Positions 35,171 through 46,571 of a stretch of DNA of 64,000 nt are shown here, in pieces (within the stretch, counting starts at the first letter, position 1; the number at the start of each line of letters is the position of its first letter). The DNA comes from Symsagittifera roscoffensis (Eukaryota; Xenacoelomorpha; Acoela; Convolutidae): NCBI RefSeq assembly GCF_963678635.1, contig NC_087064.1, positions 124,001 through 188,000 on the forward strand. Direction: 5' to 3'. The notes beneath the pieces are model-generated. The model did no database searches. It was given only the letters and a program-made list of their open reading frames with translations, and was not told the DNA's origin. Both the position numbers and the translations under genes were made by a program.

Positions 35171-35599
35171 TAAACGAATAAAGCTATTACCCCCAGGTAA
35201 AACGAGTAATCCAATGCTCCCATAGCATTGGTGCTTCCGCGTACTTGCTTGGCCAAAATGCCGTAATTCCAAGTGGATCATTTCCCGTCCCCGCGCCCTA
35301 TTCTGCCGACTGCGCCATGAGGAAAACGCGCATCAATAATGTAAATTTCTTGTCAACAAGTCGACAACTTCTTTTGTAAACTCTTAGTAATTCAACTGTT
35401 TTAGATAACAGGCACACACAACGTCAGCTGACAGATATTTAATTAATTAGCACCAAGTTCTTGGACAGCACCAGTAGCGCCAGAAAAGAAACTCAATAAA
35501 AAATATAAACAGTCTAACGGAGGTTATTTTTTTAGGTTGCAATGAGTGCCTGTATCCAGCACCCTTTAAGCTATGGTTTACTTGCAAGAGCTCACCTTA

Positions 35600-35680
35600 C
35601 AAATTGCAGCGCACGTGCGATTTGAACCAGCAATTGCATGATTGCTTGGCACCATAACTACCGGAGCGCCACAATTCCAC
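35600..35680 (-). repeat. Possible tRNA-derived SINE head
   Basis: On the minus strand, TGGCGCTCCGG resembles a pol III A box (35661-35671). GGTTCAAATCG resembles a B box (35618-35628), at roughly tRNA-like spacing. A D-stem-like pair (GGCGC/GTGCC) is visible, but the T stem does not pair. It could be chance. Confidence 0.3.
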
Positions 35681-35849
35681 AGCTATGAAATAAATTTGTT
35701 TTCTTGCTTACAGCTAAGAAATAACTTAGGTATAAGCAATTTTCGGCAGAATAAAATTGATGTTCATGGGTCCTTGTGGCCAAAAAAGTCAATATGTTTT
35801 CGAAAGAATCGACTATGAGGGATTTTTAAATATTATTAAAATTAATTTT

Positions 35850-36060
35850 AATCCTATAAAAATCCATTTTCATGGATTCTGTAGAGTGCCGAGGGTGGGG
35901 GCGGGGTAGGGGGTTTTCAGTTAACTCTGGTTTCCAAATTTTTCCAATTGTACCTCTTCGGTGTAAGTTCATGACCAAAGTTTCCAAAAAGTGCCTGTAA
36001 ACGCCTTTTTGGCCTGTTTTTTGAAAAAAACTTGCCTGTGTGCAGAAATTTTTTACCAAA
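35850..36060 (-). mobile_element. Diverged MITE relative
   Basis: The minus strand resembles the MITE interior (CAGGCAAGTTTTTTTCAAAA, then CACTTTTTGGAAA). No ends seen. Confidence 0.4.
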
Positions 36061-36229
36061 TAGGGTCCTTAAACTTTATTGGGAGACCGCAAATTCTTCA
36101 AAATGTTTCGAAAAACGTTTGAATCAGAACTTCTGTCACAAATATATTTTGTAAAATATCTGCACACACCAAAAATGTTTTAAAATCAACATTCTGAAAA
36201 CTTAGAACGCGAATTAATTTATTTATCCC

Positions 36230-36457
36230 CGTTTATGTCGACCCCAGTCTACGTTTGACAACGCCCCTACTTTCAAACCCACTATTCTATTTAAAACTCA
36301 AAAACGTTTAACCATTCCCCACCTCGGCCCCCAAACCTCGTCCTACTTTACCAACCACCCCCCCCCCCCCCCCCACAATTAATCCCGTCCCATTTTACTC
36401 CCACAACACGCGCTACCCCCACCACTTACCCTACCACCCTCACCTCACGGTAGGGTT
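36230..36457. repeat. C-rich tract
   Basis: Plus strand nearly free of G, with runs of C (18 or so at about 36357-36375). No coding. A matching G-rich tract lies on the far side of the MITE at 36721-36830. Confidence 0.6.
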
Positions 36458-36720
36458 CCCGCACCGGAGTTCCATGGATAATAATCGATTATAAGGAAAA
36501 TTGTTGCCTAAATTGTTGTCATTATAATCCATTATTGTGGCAAATTTAGACGAAATCGATTATTTTGTCATTATAATCAATTGTTTTCGAAATGATTTAA
36601 AAAAATAATGGATTATAATTCATTTTTGATGGATTATAACTGAATATGTTTGTAATTTTATAGATACTGACTATAAAATGACAATATAATCGATTATTAT
36701 CCATGGAACTCCAGTGCGGG
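36458..36720. mobile_element. 263-bp MITE with ~36-bp terminal inverted repeats
   Basis: The left end (36458-36493, beginning CCCGCACCGGAGTTCC) and the reverse complement of the right end (36685-36720) match over about 36 bp with one difference, both running into AATAATCGATTATA. The interior is full of GATTATAAT/ATTATAATC motifs. No transposase. TA follows the right end and lies a few bases left of the left end, but a clear target duplication is not seen. Confidence 0.75.
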
Positions 36721-36960
36721 TAGTGGTGGGGTAGGGGATGTTTTGGGAGGAAATTGGGGAGGGATTTATCGGGGGAGTGAATGTAGGAGGCGGTGGCCGA
36801 TAATTGGGGGATTGGAGAGGGGGGATGTTAAAATCTTAAGCTGAATCAAACCCCACCCCCTCCCCGTAGAATCAGTCCCCCCTTAACCATTAAATACCCC
36901 TCCCCCTGTTGAAGTGAGGTGGGGGGTGGGGGGGGGGGGGAATAGTGTGGCGGGCCAAAC
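36721..36960. repeat. G-rich then C-rich tract
   Basis: G-rich from 36721 to about 36830, C-rich to about 36910, then G-rich again with a run of 12 G at about 36929-36941. Quadruplex-prone. No gene. Confidence 0.55.
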
Positions 36961-37064
36961 AGTGCCTTAAATTGCCAAATGGTAGGCCGACCAAACGGTG
37001 ACTCAAAAACAATTTTTACGGTTTTTCATGCGGCTATTGTCTAAAAAAGAATCATCCATCATAT

Positions 37065-37442
37065 CACGGATTTTCTAGGATTTTCTCGAGGGGGGGCGGA
37101 TTTAAAAAAAAAATTTCGAAAGTTTTGTCGAACGGCCTTTTTTTTAGCTCGACCAAACTGATTTTCCGAGCTCTCCTAAAAATAGGTCAAAAAAGCCGTT
37201 TTTGGGCTTTTTTGGTAAGTTTTGACAAAAAAAAATTGCGGTTTTTTTGGCGCGCTCTCCCCCGCAAAGTTAGTATATATTGGTGCCGAAAACGCCTTTA
37301 GAAAAATTTTAGGGTCGGTCGGCCAAAAATGAATTTCTAAAAAAAAACCAAGGGGGACCCTTTGGGTCGGCAGGGGGTCGAATCCCTGAGAAGGGAAAGA
37401 GCGTCCGAGCAAGCGACCCCCCCCCCCCTAAATCCACACCTG
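37065..37442 (+). mobile_element. hAT-type MITE, independent insertion with 8-bp TSD
   Basis: 378 bp. Starts CACGGATTTTCTAGG and ends CTAAATCCACACCTG. It is flanked by CATCATAT at 37057-37064 and 37443-37450. The interior matches the array MITEs (CTCGAGGGGGGGCGG, GGGGGTCGAATCCC). The different 8-bp duplication shows a separate transposition of the same family. Confidence 0.85.
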
Positions 37443-37782
37443 CATCATATGTCAATTTTCAACCGTGAGTTTTGATTAGTTGAAATGAATTAGTTGTAAT
37501 GAATCATAACCGTGAATTTTGATTATGAGTAAAACTTGATAAACGTGAACAAAAAACTTCCTTCATTTTCTTTCTTGAAAATTGAAAGTTCTAGCCGTGA
37601 CTGTCTTAAAGAAAATTGGTCCGCTCAAACCAAAAACAAATGGTAAGCCCAAAAATATTTGACAAATATCATGAAAATAAAAGCTGTAAGCTATTGCGAG
37701 AAGATCTAAAAAAACTGCATGATTGCTGATTGACCGCAAAGAATTGCGTTTTCATTAATGTTTGCTTGCGTTAAACGTTCAG

Positions 37783-38060
37783 ATTGGAAAAGAAGCCGGA
37801 GAGTCCACTGATTCTGGAGTATGTGTGGACACTTCACCCAGAACAGAGTTCACCTCTTCGTCCAGATACCCCCCCAAGGCAGTGGTGAAGACGGACCTGA
37901 AACAGAACCCCCTCTTCAATAAACAGCAGAAGGAGCACAACGAAGCTGTCAACGACAATAAGGCTCTCAGAGCTGTCAAGGCGAACAGTTTCACTGAGGA
38001 AATGTCTTCGTCCTGTCAGAGATCGAAGTCGTTTCCGCTCAAACGAGCAACCATCGACAA
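37783..38060 (+). CDS. Exon iii of plus-strand gene
   Basis: 278-bp exon after the acceptor AAACGTTCAG and before the donor GACAA|GTAAGA. It enters in phase 0, matching exon ii, and leaves in phase 2. The product is polar: ESTDSGVCVDTSPRTEF, then Lys/Asn/Gln-rich sequence, then SSSCQRSKSFPLKRATI, a basic Ser/Thr patch resembling kinase or 14-3-3 sites (inference). Codon use is GC-rich relative to the flanks. No domain recognised. Confidence 0.7.
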
Positions 38061-41000
38061 GTAAGATCATTTCCCATTTTGCAGACCAGGTCAACATAAA
38101 ATCTGCTAGTGCCATTTTGCTTTTAATTCACGTGTTTGTGAGTTGCACATGAAAAACAGTCAAAAACGTGTTCTGAAATGATTCAAGAAAGCAAACTTGA
38201 TGCCATGTTGTGGTGTGGTGTGCAGACCCAATCAGAAAACTATTCGTTGGTGTGAGTGTTTCATAGGCTGAAAATGAGGTGTCGGTGGTTTCTGAGTGCT
38301 CCTCCATCCCTTGAAGCCCCCTAAGGTGCCACTTCGACCCCCATCATTCAGACTTGCCTCTACTTTCTTTTAGGATCAAAGAAGGGTAACTTCAGAATCA
38401 CTCAGCGGCTAATCATCATTAATCATGTGCCTTATCATACCTTGCGCGCGCAAAAGCCAATTACAGCTATAAATGTCCATGATATAATTGAAACCTGAAA
38501 TCAAGCTAAGAAATTCGCCCAGACCAGAAACTTAGCCGACCTTTAAGCATTTTTGTTTGGTTTACTCCAAAGTCTTTCTTTTTCTGTAAGCAAAATTTAA
38601 AAAAAAAACTAAGCCAAACAATTCAACCGTACTGCATCGCTAAAGTATGTTTTTACACATCAAAAACTTAATTTGAATAGAACTCGACCAACTGATGAAA
38701 AAAAACCCAGGAAGTAAGTGCAAGTTTAAAAATGAACACACAAGTTCAAGAAAGAAGGTAGCGTTTTTTATCGTTTGAAGGTCTTCGTTTTGACATAATG
38801 ATTCAAATAAGTTTTTAAGAAGGATACAGTACCTTCCACTAAACTCAGAAAATCTTCAAGACTGTTTTGACACTCAAACCCACAAAAACGTGAGGAAAAT
38901 TAAATATAAATGATTTCATTATCTTCTATCGGAATTTTATTCGTTATATTCCGTTTTCAGTTAAGTTTAAATTTATATCATTATTAGATTTCCTGAAAGC
39001 TTAGTAAAAATTTAACACGTCATAAGTTTTTTGATTTTGGGTTATCTTATCGTCTAAACTAGCTTGTTGTCCGGATAGAACAGCTGCAGGGAAAGGTTGG
39101 TGCTAAAAACATTATGGATGAAATAAGAGATTGTTGAGCTTTTCTGATGTCTGTTTAACGTTCTGTGATCATATGCTTGAAATTGGATGTTTGGCTACTT
39201 GCTCATATCTTACTTGTTGCAAGCCCTCAACAGAGTAGAATTATAGACGCTCAAAGTATTACAACTCGCGTGATACGGTAAGCTTAGCATGTTTGATGCA
39301 TGTTGATCAACCCGGATTCGGTCATTGTGAAATGGTACTCTACTTATTCACCACTAAGAGGATAAGAAGTAAGAAATGAATTAATTGCAAAATTAAAGCA
39401 TTAAGAAGTAAGAGATCATTCTCTCCGCCGGAGAGAATGAACGTATCAAGGTCACATCATGAAACACCTGTTATATAAGTTAGATTAAGTTATTTAAAAA
39501 AAAGCTGAATCACAGCATTCCTCGTAACAAGAAAAATATACATTGCTAAGGTAATCGAAAATTGCTCCTTTTCTCGAGGGAAAATCAATGAAAATTTAGG
39601 ACAACGATAACTAACTTGGTATAAAAACCACTGAAGCTTAGCACTAACGTAAGATTAAGAGTTTGAAACTAAGAGCCTAATTAATGCAGTGAAATGAATC
39701 ATCAATGAAAATCTAAGTTGGGGTTTTAATCCGAAGGATTTGCAATTGAAAACTTTGAATGAAAACTAACTAAAACTGTGAATAAAAAATGCCAATGGAT
39801 AGCGCTGGTGAGGAAATTTAAGCAATCAATTTTGTTTGGAAAGAAAAGAGAGAGTTTAAGTTTTAGTTTTTGTTTTTTGTATAAATAATTCAAATTCTGC
39901 GTGGAAAAAATCTTTCTATGTGGGCATTGTCATCAAAGACTTTAATGGCTATTCATAGGGACTGGTCGATTGAAGAGAGGGGTTAAAAGTCTGATGTGGC
40001 GTTATTCGAAATTGCGGCAAAGTCATCCGAAGGATTCAAGTAGTCTGTGACTGATTGTGACTCGTTTGTGGAATTGTGGTCCAGTAAGATGGGGTTGCTG
40101 TCGATCTGGAGGGTTCGATTATCTGATCTACAATATCTATTAAAAAACTTTTTCACATACTATTTTGGCACACCTACATTTCGTCTTGACTATGTAATAG
40201 CGTTTCTTTGCCGGATTGAGCGGTCTTCTCTTGTTCCGTTGTATCCTCATCAGACGAGTTGACGATCTTGTAGATTGGGAAAATCACTGAGGGTTCTTAT
40301 GCTTATTTCAGCGTATCCTTGTCCGGCGGGTTGGTGGGGAGTTTGAATATTTGTACTAATTCAGGATGTGATGTAGATGGACCTTGTCTCGATTTGGCGA
40401 GGATGATAATTATAGAGCATTCTGAAGTTTAGACATCGATAGTCTGTTCGTCGTAAATCTCATAATTGATGTTATCCTGAGTAAAAAAGAGATTTAGCAG
40501 ACTCTGGCTCATTAATGTGGTCCGAAACAAAGCGCTCCCAGTCATATTTCTACAGGTTTAACTCCAGCTATCCATTCCCAATAGCTAATATGAGCAGAGT
40601 CGGATTTTAGTTAGGCGATGTCTGAAGTTCTGATGATGTTTCCGTCGGATCATTCAACTGTAGTTTTAGATGCGTTTGTTTTTTTTTGTTATTTTTTTTG
40701 TAAAATTGATTTCCATCAGTGCTCGTTTTGGTTTTTCGAAGGATAATACCTTGAAATGCCTTTTGTATTAAGATATTTGATGAAGGTTGTTTGAGGGAGA
40801 AGGGTATTCTGGTCCTTATTCCCTCTTCCAGATGGAATTGGTTCTTATTCGAGGTCACCGTGTCCCTGTAGCTATCCTCGATGCGGTTGTCTGCATTACA
40901 GTCTAGGGTGCTTCCCTTGCTTAAAGTTGATTTCTCTTTCTTTGAAGTTCCATAGGATCTTTTACTAGAAGCTACTGGTTTTCATATAGTGTTGCGTTTT

Positions 41001-43263
41001 TTGTTAAGATGAATTTCAAAAGGAGAGCACTTACTTTTTGGTTGAGATGCTGATTTAAACTTCCAAAAAGTTTCAGAGGTTTTTTCTTGAGCCATTGCTA
41101 AAGATTCAATTTTTACAGTACGTACCAGTTTTGTTAACTAAACCGTTGGAGACGGATTAATTACAATTTCGTTTGTGCTGTTTTTACGGTATAACAGTTT
41201 TAAAATCCAGAAGAGAATTAATTAAACTCCAATTAGGAAAAAAAAAGTTTTAAAAATAACGAATTTGAAACAAACACGATTGTCGACGCGGACATAGCGG
41301 TATGCCAAACGAAATCTAAAGAGTCATAGATTCAACGATTGGTTTTATCCCAATCAGAAAATGGTCTTTGGACGTTATTTTAATTGCATCCAGAGGAAGC
41401 TTCCTAGAACATAGAACACTTTTTTGTTTTCGATTTCTGACAGTTACAATTTAACCGTTATATGGCCAAAATACAAACTTTATGAAAAAAAAAGATCAGC
41501 TAGATTTGATTTTTCGAAATCGGGAGTTTTTCCTTCGGTGAAAAAAATCACATCAATTAAAGATTTACGTTTTCCGAAAAAAATCAATTAAATAAGATCA
41601 TGTTTTGCTTCTACCAATCAAAACATCGGGTTTGTCGCAAATTTAGCATCATTAAAAATCCAATACGCCCCCTGTTGAACATTCTTTATGGATACCATTT
41701 CTTCGTCAAATCGTCAAATTGCTTTTGTTCTCGGTTGTTTGTTTCGGGTCGTGCTGTCTGTTTTCTGAGTTTGACTCGTTGTCTGTCGGTTTCGTGAATA
41801 CAGGTGGTTGTGGACGATGTCTTTTGCCATATCTACATTCTCGTTAGTGATCACCGCAAGTTGAAGAAAATTGCTCCACTCTTCCCTGGGAATTGGTGAG
41901 TTCACAGTACGGTTTTCACAGTAAAAAGTAAGATGTTGATTAATTTCAAAATTAAAGCATTGAGAAGTAAGAGAGCATTCTTTCCGCCGGAGATAAGGAG
42001 CGTAAGAAGGTCACATCGTTAATTAAGATAGATTATTTTTATTTAGAATAGTTTTTAAGTCACAACAATCATAGACAAGTCAACCAGTGTGTAGTGCAAC
42101 TTTTAGCAAAAAATTTAAAAAAAAAATTTTTTTTTTGAATTGTTTAAATTATCTTTGAACAAAAACGTTTTTGAAACTTTTTTAGTAAGCTGGCCTGAGA
42201 ATCAACTTCATTTACAAGTTTTCCCTCAAAATTTTCTAACATAAGTTACGAGGCAAAAAAAATGTCCCAGAAGTCTTTCAATAAGTTCTAAAATATGGGA
42301 TTTCTTTTAGTAGGTAGTGTTCCAAATCCGGAAAGTAAGGCGACCGACAGCGGACAGAGTATATCGATGAAAACAAATGCAAAATTATTTCATCAGTCAA
42401 CTAATTGTTTGCATAACTCGAAGACTCGTAACTATGAATGCACTTAACTATACGCAAAAAGTTAGAGATTGAATGCATTTTTATGTTTTAGCACAAACAT
42501 GGTAATCTATCAGATGAATTAAGAGCTCTAGTAGAAACAGTTATTATAAAAATCGATTATGGTCTAATTGAAAAGCACTCAACGCAATTTTTTAATATAT
42601 ATTTTTTTTCAAAAAACGGCCTTTTTGAAGAGCTGTGAATTGTTTTTGATCTAGTTCGAGAAAAACCAACGCTGTAAATTTTTAAGAATTGAGAAGATAA
42701 AGTAATTATGATGTGCAAAGTAATTATGATGTGCGACGGTTTATGCTGCTGGTTGCGCCATGTACAAAAATCCGTGTAAAGTCTCAGATAGACAACTAAG
42801 GAAGGTTAGTTAATTTAGAGGTGTGATAAAAAGATAATAACTAAGCTGATATAAATGTAAAAATTAAGATTAAAATAGAGTTAAAAGATATGTGGAATTA
42901 TCAAACATTTGATTTACGTATCTATAAGCTAACAAATGTACAGATGTGCAAGCAAAGCAGCCTTGCTCGTTTATAGGCCAAAAAATTATCATTTGAACAT
43001 AACGTGCCGTGAGGAGGGAAACTTTTTGAAAAAGAACAAAAGAACATTTCCAAATCCAAACATAAGTTTTGTTTCATTCTGAAGCAAACATTTATTTTTT
43101 TTTGTTTTGCAAAACAAAAAAATACAAATTAGCCGACTTGTTCTGCTTAAATTGAATCTGAACGTTAAGGTCGCACATGTACTTCACTAATGTTCACAGC
43201 TGCTTCCTGCAGTGAAAAGAAAAGTTGTCCAGTCAAGATTCCAGTCAGTTTTTTTAATTTCAG
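38061..43263. other. Intron sequence, mostly featureless
   Basis: 5.2 kb between exons iii and iv. A pair of related blocks lies at about 39387-39490 and 41940-42055 (shared AAAATTAAAGCATT, CCGCCGGAGA, GGTCACATC). They might be remnants of terminal repeats around a 2.4-kb insertion, but no retroelement protein is recognised. Minus-strand frames 40607-40858 and 41714-41905 lie between them and are unassigned. An 18-bp tandem pair (AAAGTAATTATGATGTGC) sits near 42700. Confidence 0.45.
39417..39439. repeat. 23-bp hairpin palindrome
   Basis: Arms CATTCTCTCCG and CGGAGAGAATG are perfect reverse complements around a single C. A decayed version occurs in the related block at about 41970. Confidence 0.85.
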
Positions 43264-43671
43264 CCACGATATCAAACGCAGGAATGGACAGCGTCCGAGT
43301 ACAACCGACAACGTCCAGTTTCGTCTCGAAGACACGATTCCCAAAATAGCCAACTGCAAAGTATACCGGACAGGGAAAGGAGCCGTCTCGTCCAACTCGA
43401 GTGGTTTCAACGACATCGAAACGAGTGAACAAAACCCGAGTGACGGAGTGTACGATGTTGCTGACGAGGACGACGAAGACGAAGGCGAAGGCGAGCGGTG
43501 CAACCGGGACACAGTCGTGCGAGGGGGAAGGAATGACCCCGAGGATTCCGGAGACGACAATAGCGATGAGGAGGACTACTTTGGAGGAGGCCAGCGGAAC
43601 GACACTGTGTGTGACAGCAGGTCAGGTGCCGAGGAAGTTGATGGCACGGCACCCCTTCCCGCGATCAGAAG
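43264..43671 (+). CDS. Exon iv of plus-strand gene, acidic region
   Basis: 408-bp exon after TTTAATTTCAG and before AG|GTATGT. Its first base completes the codon left by exon iii. It is open throughout. It starts basic (HDIKRRNGQRP), has a folded-looking stretch (VQFRLEDTIPKIANCKVYR), then a strongly acidic run (DEDDEDEGEGE) and a second one (SGDDNSDEEDYFGGG), and leaves in phase 2. So the gene continues beyond this exon. Codon third positions are G/C-rich compared with the flanks. No family recognised. Acidic runs are common in nuclear and cytoskeletal scaffolds, which does not settle function. Confidence 0.72.
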
Positions 43672-46500
43672 GTATGTAAATGAAATATATCTCAAGTATC
43701 ATTACGAAGTATATAATGTCCTACCAAAAAAACAAATGAAAATTTCTGTAAAACTTAATCCTTGCATTTATTTATAATTGCTTCCTTTGGTGTGTGAGAT
43801 TTTACTTCAAGGGAAATTTTTTTTGATGGGACGTTACTATATCACAAAAGACAGCTTGTAGCCTGAAGGATTTTTAATATTACAGAAACTTTGATTTTAA
43901 AGAAACATTGCTTGTAATACCTCTTGGAAAGTTCAGTAGTCTGGGATTTTTCAAAGAAACTGCAGCAAAAAATCGTAGTTTAAGCAAAATAGTTGTATGA
44001 TGAAGTGCTTCTCGGAAGACGTTATTGTGCAGGTTAAAAGCTTTTTTTTTTATTTTTGCGTAGCGCAAAAACCCATGTTTTCAAAAAAATCCCAAGTAAT
44101 TTTTACACTTTAAAAATATCGTTCAATAATTTCCATCTATTTAAAAAAAAGTGAGGTGGATTAGTTGACTAGGTACAAAAATCGTATTTGGTGAACATTC
44201 AAATTATAGTCATTTATATTCTGGTGGATTTTTTAAACTTCGTATCATAAGCTGGGGAGGGAGGAAGGGAGGAAGGGGGGGTGAGATATCAACAAAAAAC
44301 TAAAAAACAAAAAACTCCTAACCCTAAGATTATAACGATGGATATGAGTTATGTCCGTTTGGTTAACTCATAGAGTAATTTCGGATAGGGTACACCGTCT
44401 GCTCGTCACGCTATCTTATTTTGGGCCGGATAGATTCGTGCAACTTCTTAGTCTAATACCGATCCTAATCTTACTCTTATATCTACTAGTCTCAGGGTGT
44501 TTAACTAGTCTCTGCTAGGCTCAATAGATCTAGAGTATATTAGCGATTATTGCGATTGCTAAAGTTCTCTTGGAGAGGTAACTAATTTCTAAGTTAAATT
44601 TAAATGTCTCTGGTGCTCGATTATTGCGATTGCTAAAGTTCTCTTGGAGAGGTAACTAATTTCTAAGTTAAATTCAAATGTCTCTGGTGCTGAAACTACA
44701 AGTAATTTCAGCACTTACAAATAAGTGGTTTGTTAGTTAGATGGATCATGATTGGTTAAAATTAAATATTTTATAGTGATAAAATATCAAATTTATAACC
44801 AAAAATTAAAGTTATAGTTTAGATCAGGTTCCACCCATCTGGGGTTTACAGAGTTTTAGTTTTATCTTCCTTTCTGTAATTGAAGGATGGATGATGATCG
44901 TTGGTATTTGGCGAACACAATTATCTTATTCTTGTTCCTTGGAGAAGAGAACTCCAGGAAGCTAGAGTCGTCGACATAGTTTCTCTTAGAGAACAACGGT
45001 CCATGATGTTGGATTCATGGATATGAAGTTATTGTCTTGTCTTTCGACAACGACCGTGATCCCCAATGAAATCAATCCGATTTCAAGATGATTTGCTATG
45101 TCAGGTTGTTTTGTCTTAGTTGAAAACTGTCTGTGTTCACTCTCGTCTGGGAATGGCGTGAAGATCGTGTTTGGAGGGAATGCCTTGTAATTTGGATCTG
45201 TACGTATACTTGAGCATCGAGGTGGTCATTGGTCTGATTCAATGAAGTCCTTTTCTGCGAAGTCAAATCGTTTTTTAAATCCTTTAAGTCGTGGATGTGA
45301 GCGGCATGTAGATTGTGTTTAGCCATTCTGTAGATAAAGTGTCATGGGGTCAACTAGTCTTTGGATGTTCGTCTTTGTATTCGTGTGTGATCTATATACT
45401 GCATATTATGATTTACATTTTTATAAAATTTGGTTAATTTAGTTTTTTAGTTATGATCTTAATTAGTTGTTTTCACAAAAGCGTTTTTGTTTTAGTTCAG
45501 TTATTTTGAAGATTTACTCACCCTTGAGTACCTCTTAGTAAAAATAAAGTGTGGTCACAAAGCGTGGATGTAGCACGCTGGGTTAGGCCGGCTATAGAGC
45601 ATGCTCAGGACATCCTCTCTTACGGGTTAGACCAGGAGTGGGAGTATGATATCATGCTTTTTCTCTAGGGGTCCTGCTTTGTGTTAACATTTTATATTGT
45701 GTTTTTTCTGGTTTTTCTTGTGTTTCTTTGGCTGTGTCCTTTCCTTTTTTCAAAAACCAAAATGTTTTTGGTTTGGGTTTGTCTTTCGACTTTTTGGTGT
45801 CTTATTATTTCTTTCTTAGACTTGGTAATCGTCTTCAAAAGAATAAATTATCCAGTTTTAAGCTGGTTTAATCCGGTTTGGGTACCGTAGGTTTTCTTTT
45901 CTTAGTCATGCTGTTAGTTTATGATTTATGGTGTTTTTTAAACTGAGTTGGTCAGTTTAGGTTAATATATAATTCCTTTCCAACCGGGTTAGAGAAAAGT
46001 TGGAAACTTGTCATCGCTTGTGTGATTTATTGTTAGTGAAAACTCAAAATTTAAAATCATTATTTTAAACAATTTTCGTGGGCGAGCTGTGCGATTGTGG
46101 ATAGATTTCTCGTGCGAGTAAACGAAAAGATAGAAAAAGTTAGTACTACTGGCTTATTTCATAATTTTTACTGCTTAGAATTTGAATTTTACTACTGAGG
46201 AATTTTAAAATTATAAATTTTCATCGTTTTTTAATTTTACTACTCTGGGGGATTAATTTATTTGTTTGTGTATGAATTTTACCGCTTTATTCAGTGCATA
46301 AGATTTAATGATTATTATAATTTCAAGAATTTGTATTTTTATTTAGTTTTTTTTTCTTTTTTTTTACAGATGATTATGGTTTGAAGACTAAAAGAAACTG
46401 AACATCTATATAAAATGGTTAGTAGAGATTTAATTTAGTTAGTTGTAATACTTAATTTATATTTACCTAGTCGTCGGGGAAGAAACCATGTAGGAAAACG
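43672..46500. other. Region between exon iv and the large Ty3/gypsy element
   Basis: No exon found that would accept a phase-2 donor with confidence. The stretch probably includes the element's 3' LTR, but the other LTR lies outside the window so it cannot be matched. Minus-strand frame 45096-45326 and plus-strand frame 45681-45890 are unassigned. A purine-rich GGAGGGAGGAAGG run is at about 44255-44281. Confidence 0.4.
44544..44691. repeat. Two tandem copies of a 74-bp unit
   Basis: CGATTATTGCGATTGC begins at 44544 and 44618. The two units differ by very few bases, including TTTAAA versus TTCAAA. Confidence 0.88.
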
Positions 46501-46571
46501 TCGTGAATAAGATCTGATGTTGTTAATAATTTAGCTAGCATGCGTATGACATTTTTAGTTTGCAACAGTGG

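Larger units (their letters stand above)
32550..35330 (-). mobile_element. Second Ty3/gypsy element, decayed
   Basis: Lies antisense in the intron between exons ii and iii. Reading from the right on the minus strand: gag with a zinc-knuckle region, a protease-like remnant around 33950-34110 (IGRDLMPELGL), reverse transcriptase and RNase H. The integrase is missing. There are many stops and frameshifts and no LTRs were found. It is a different family from the large element, because its RT box reads FVDD. Confidence 0.8.

Noticed and set aside
43407-43652. Minus-strand Arg/His-rich frames
   Set aside because: Shadows of the acidic plus-strand exon iv.
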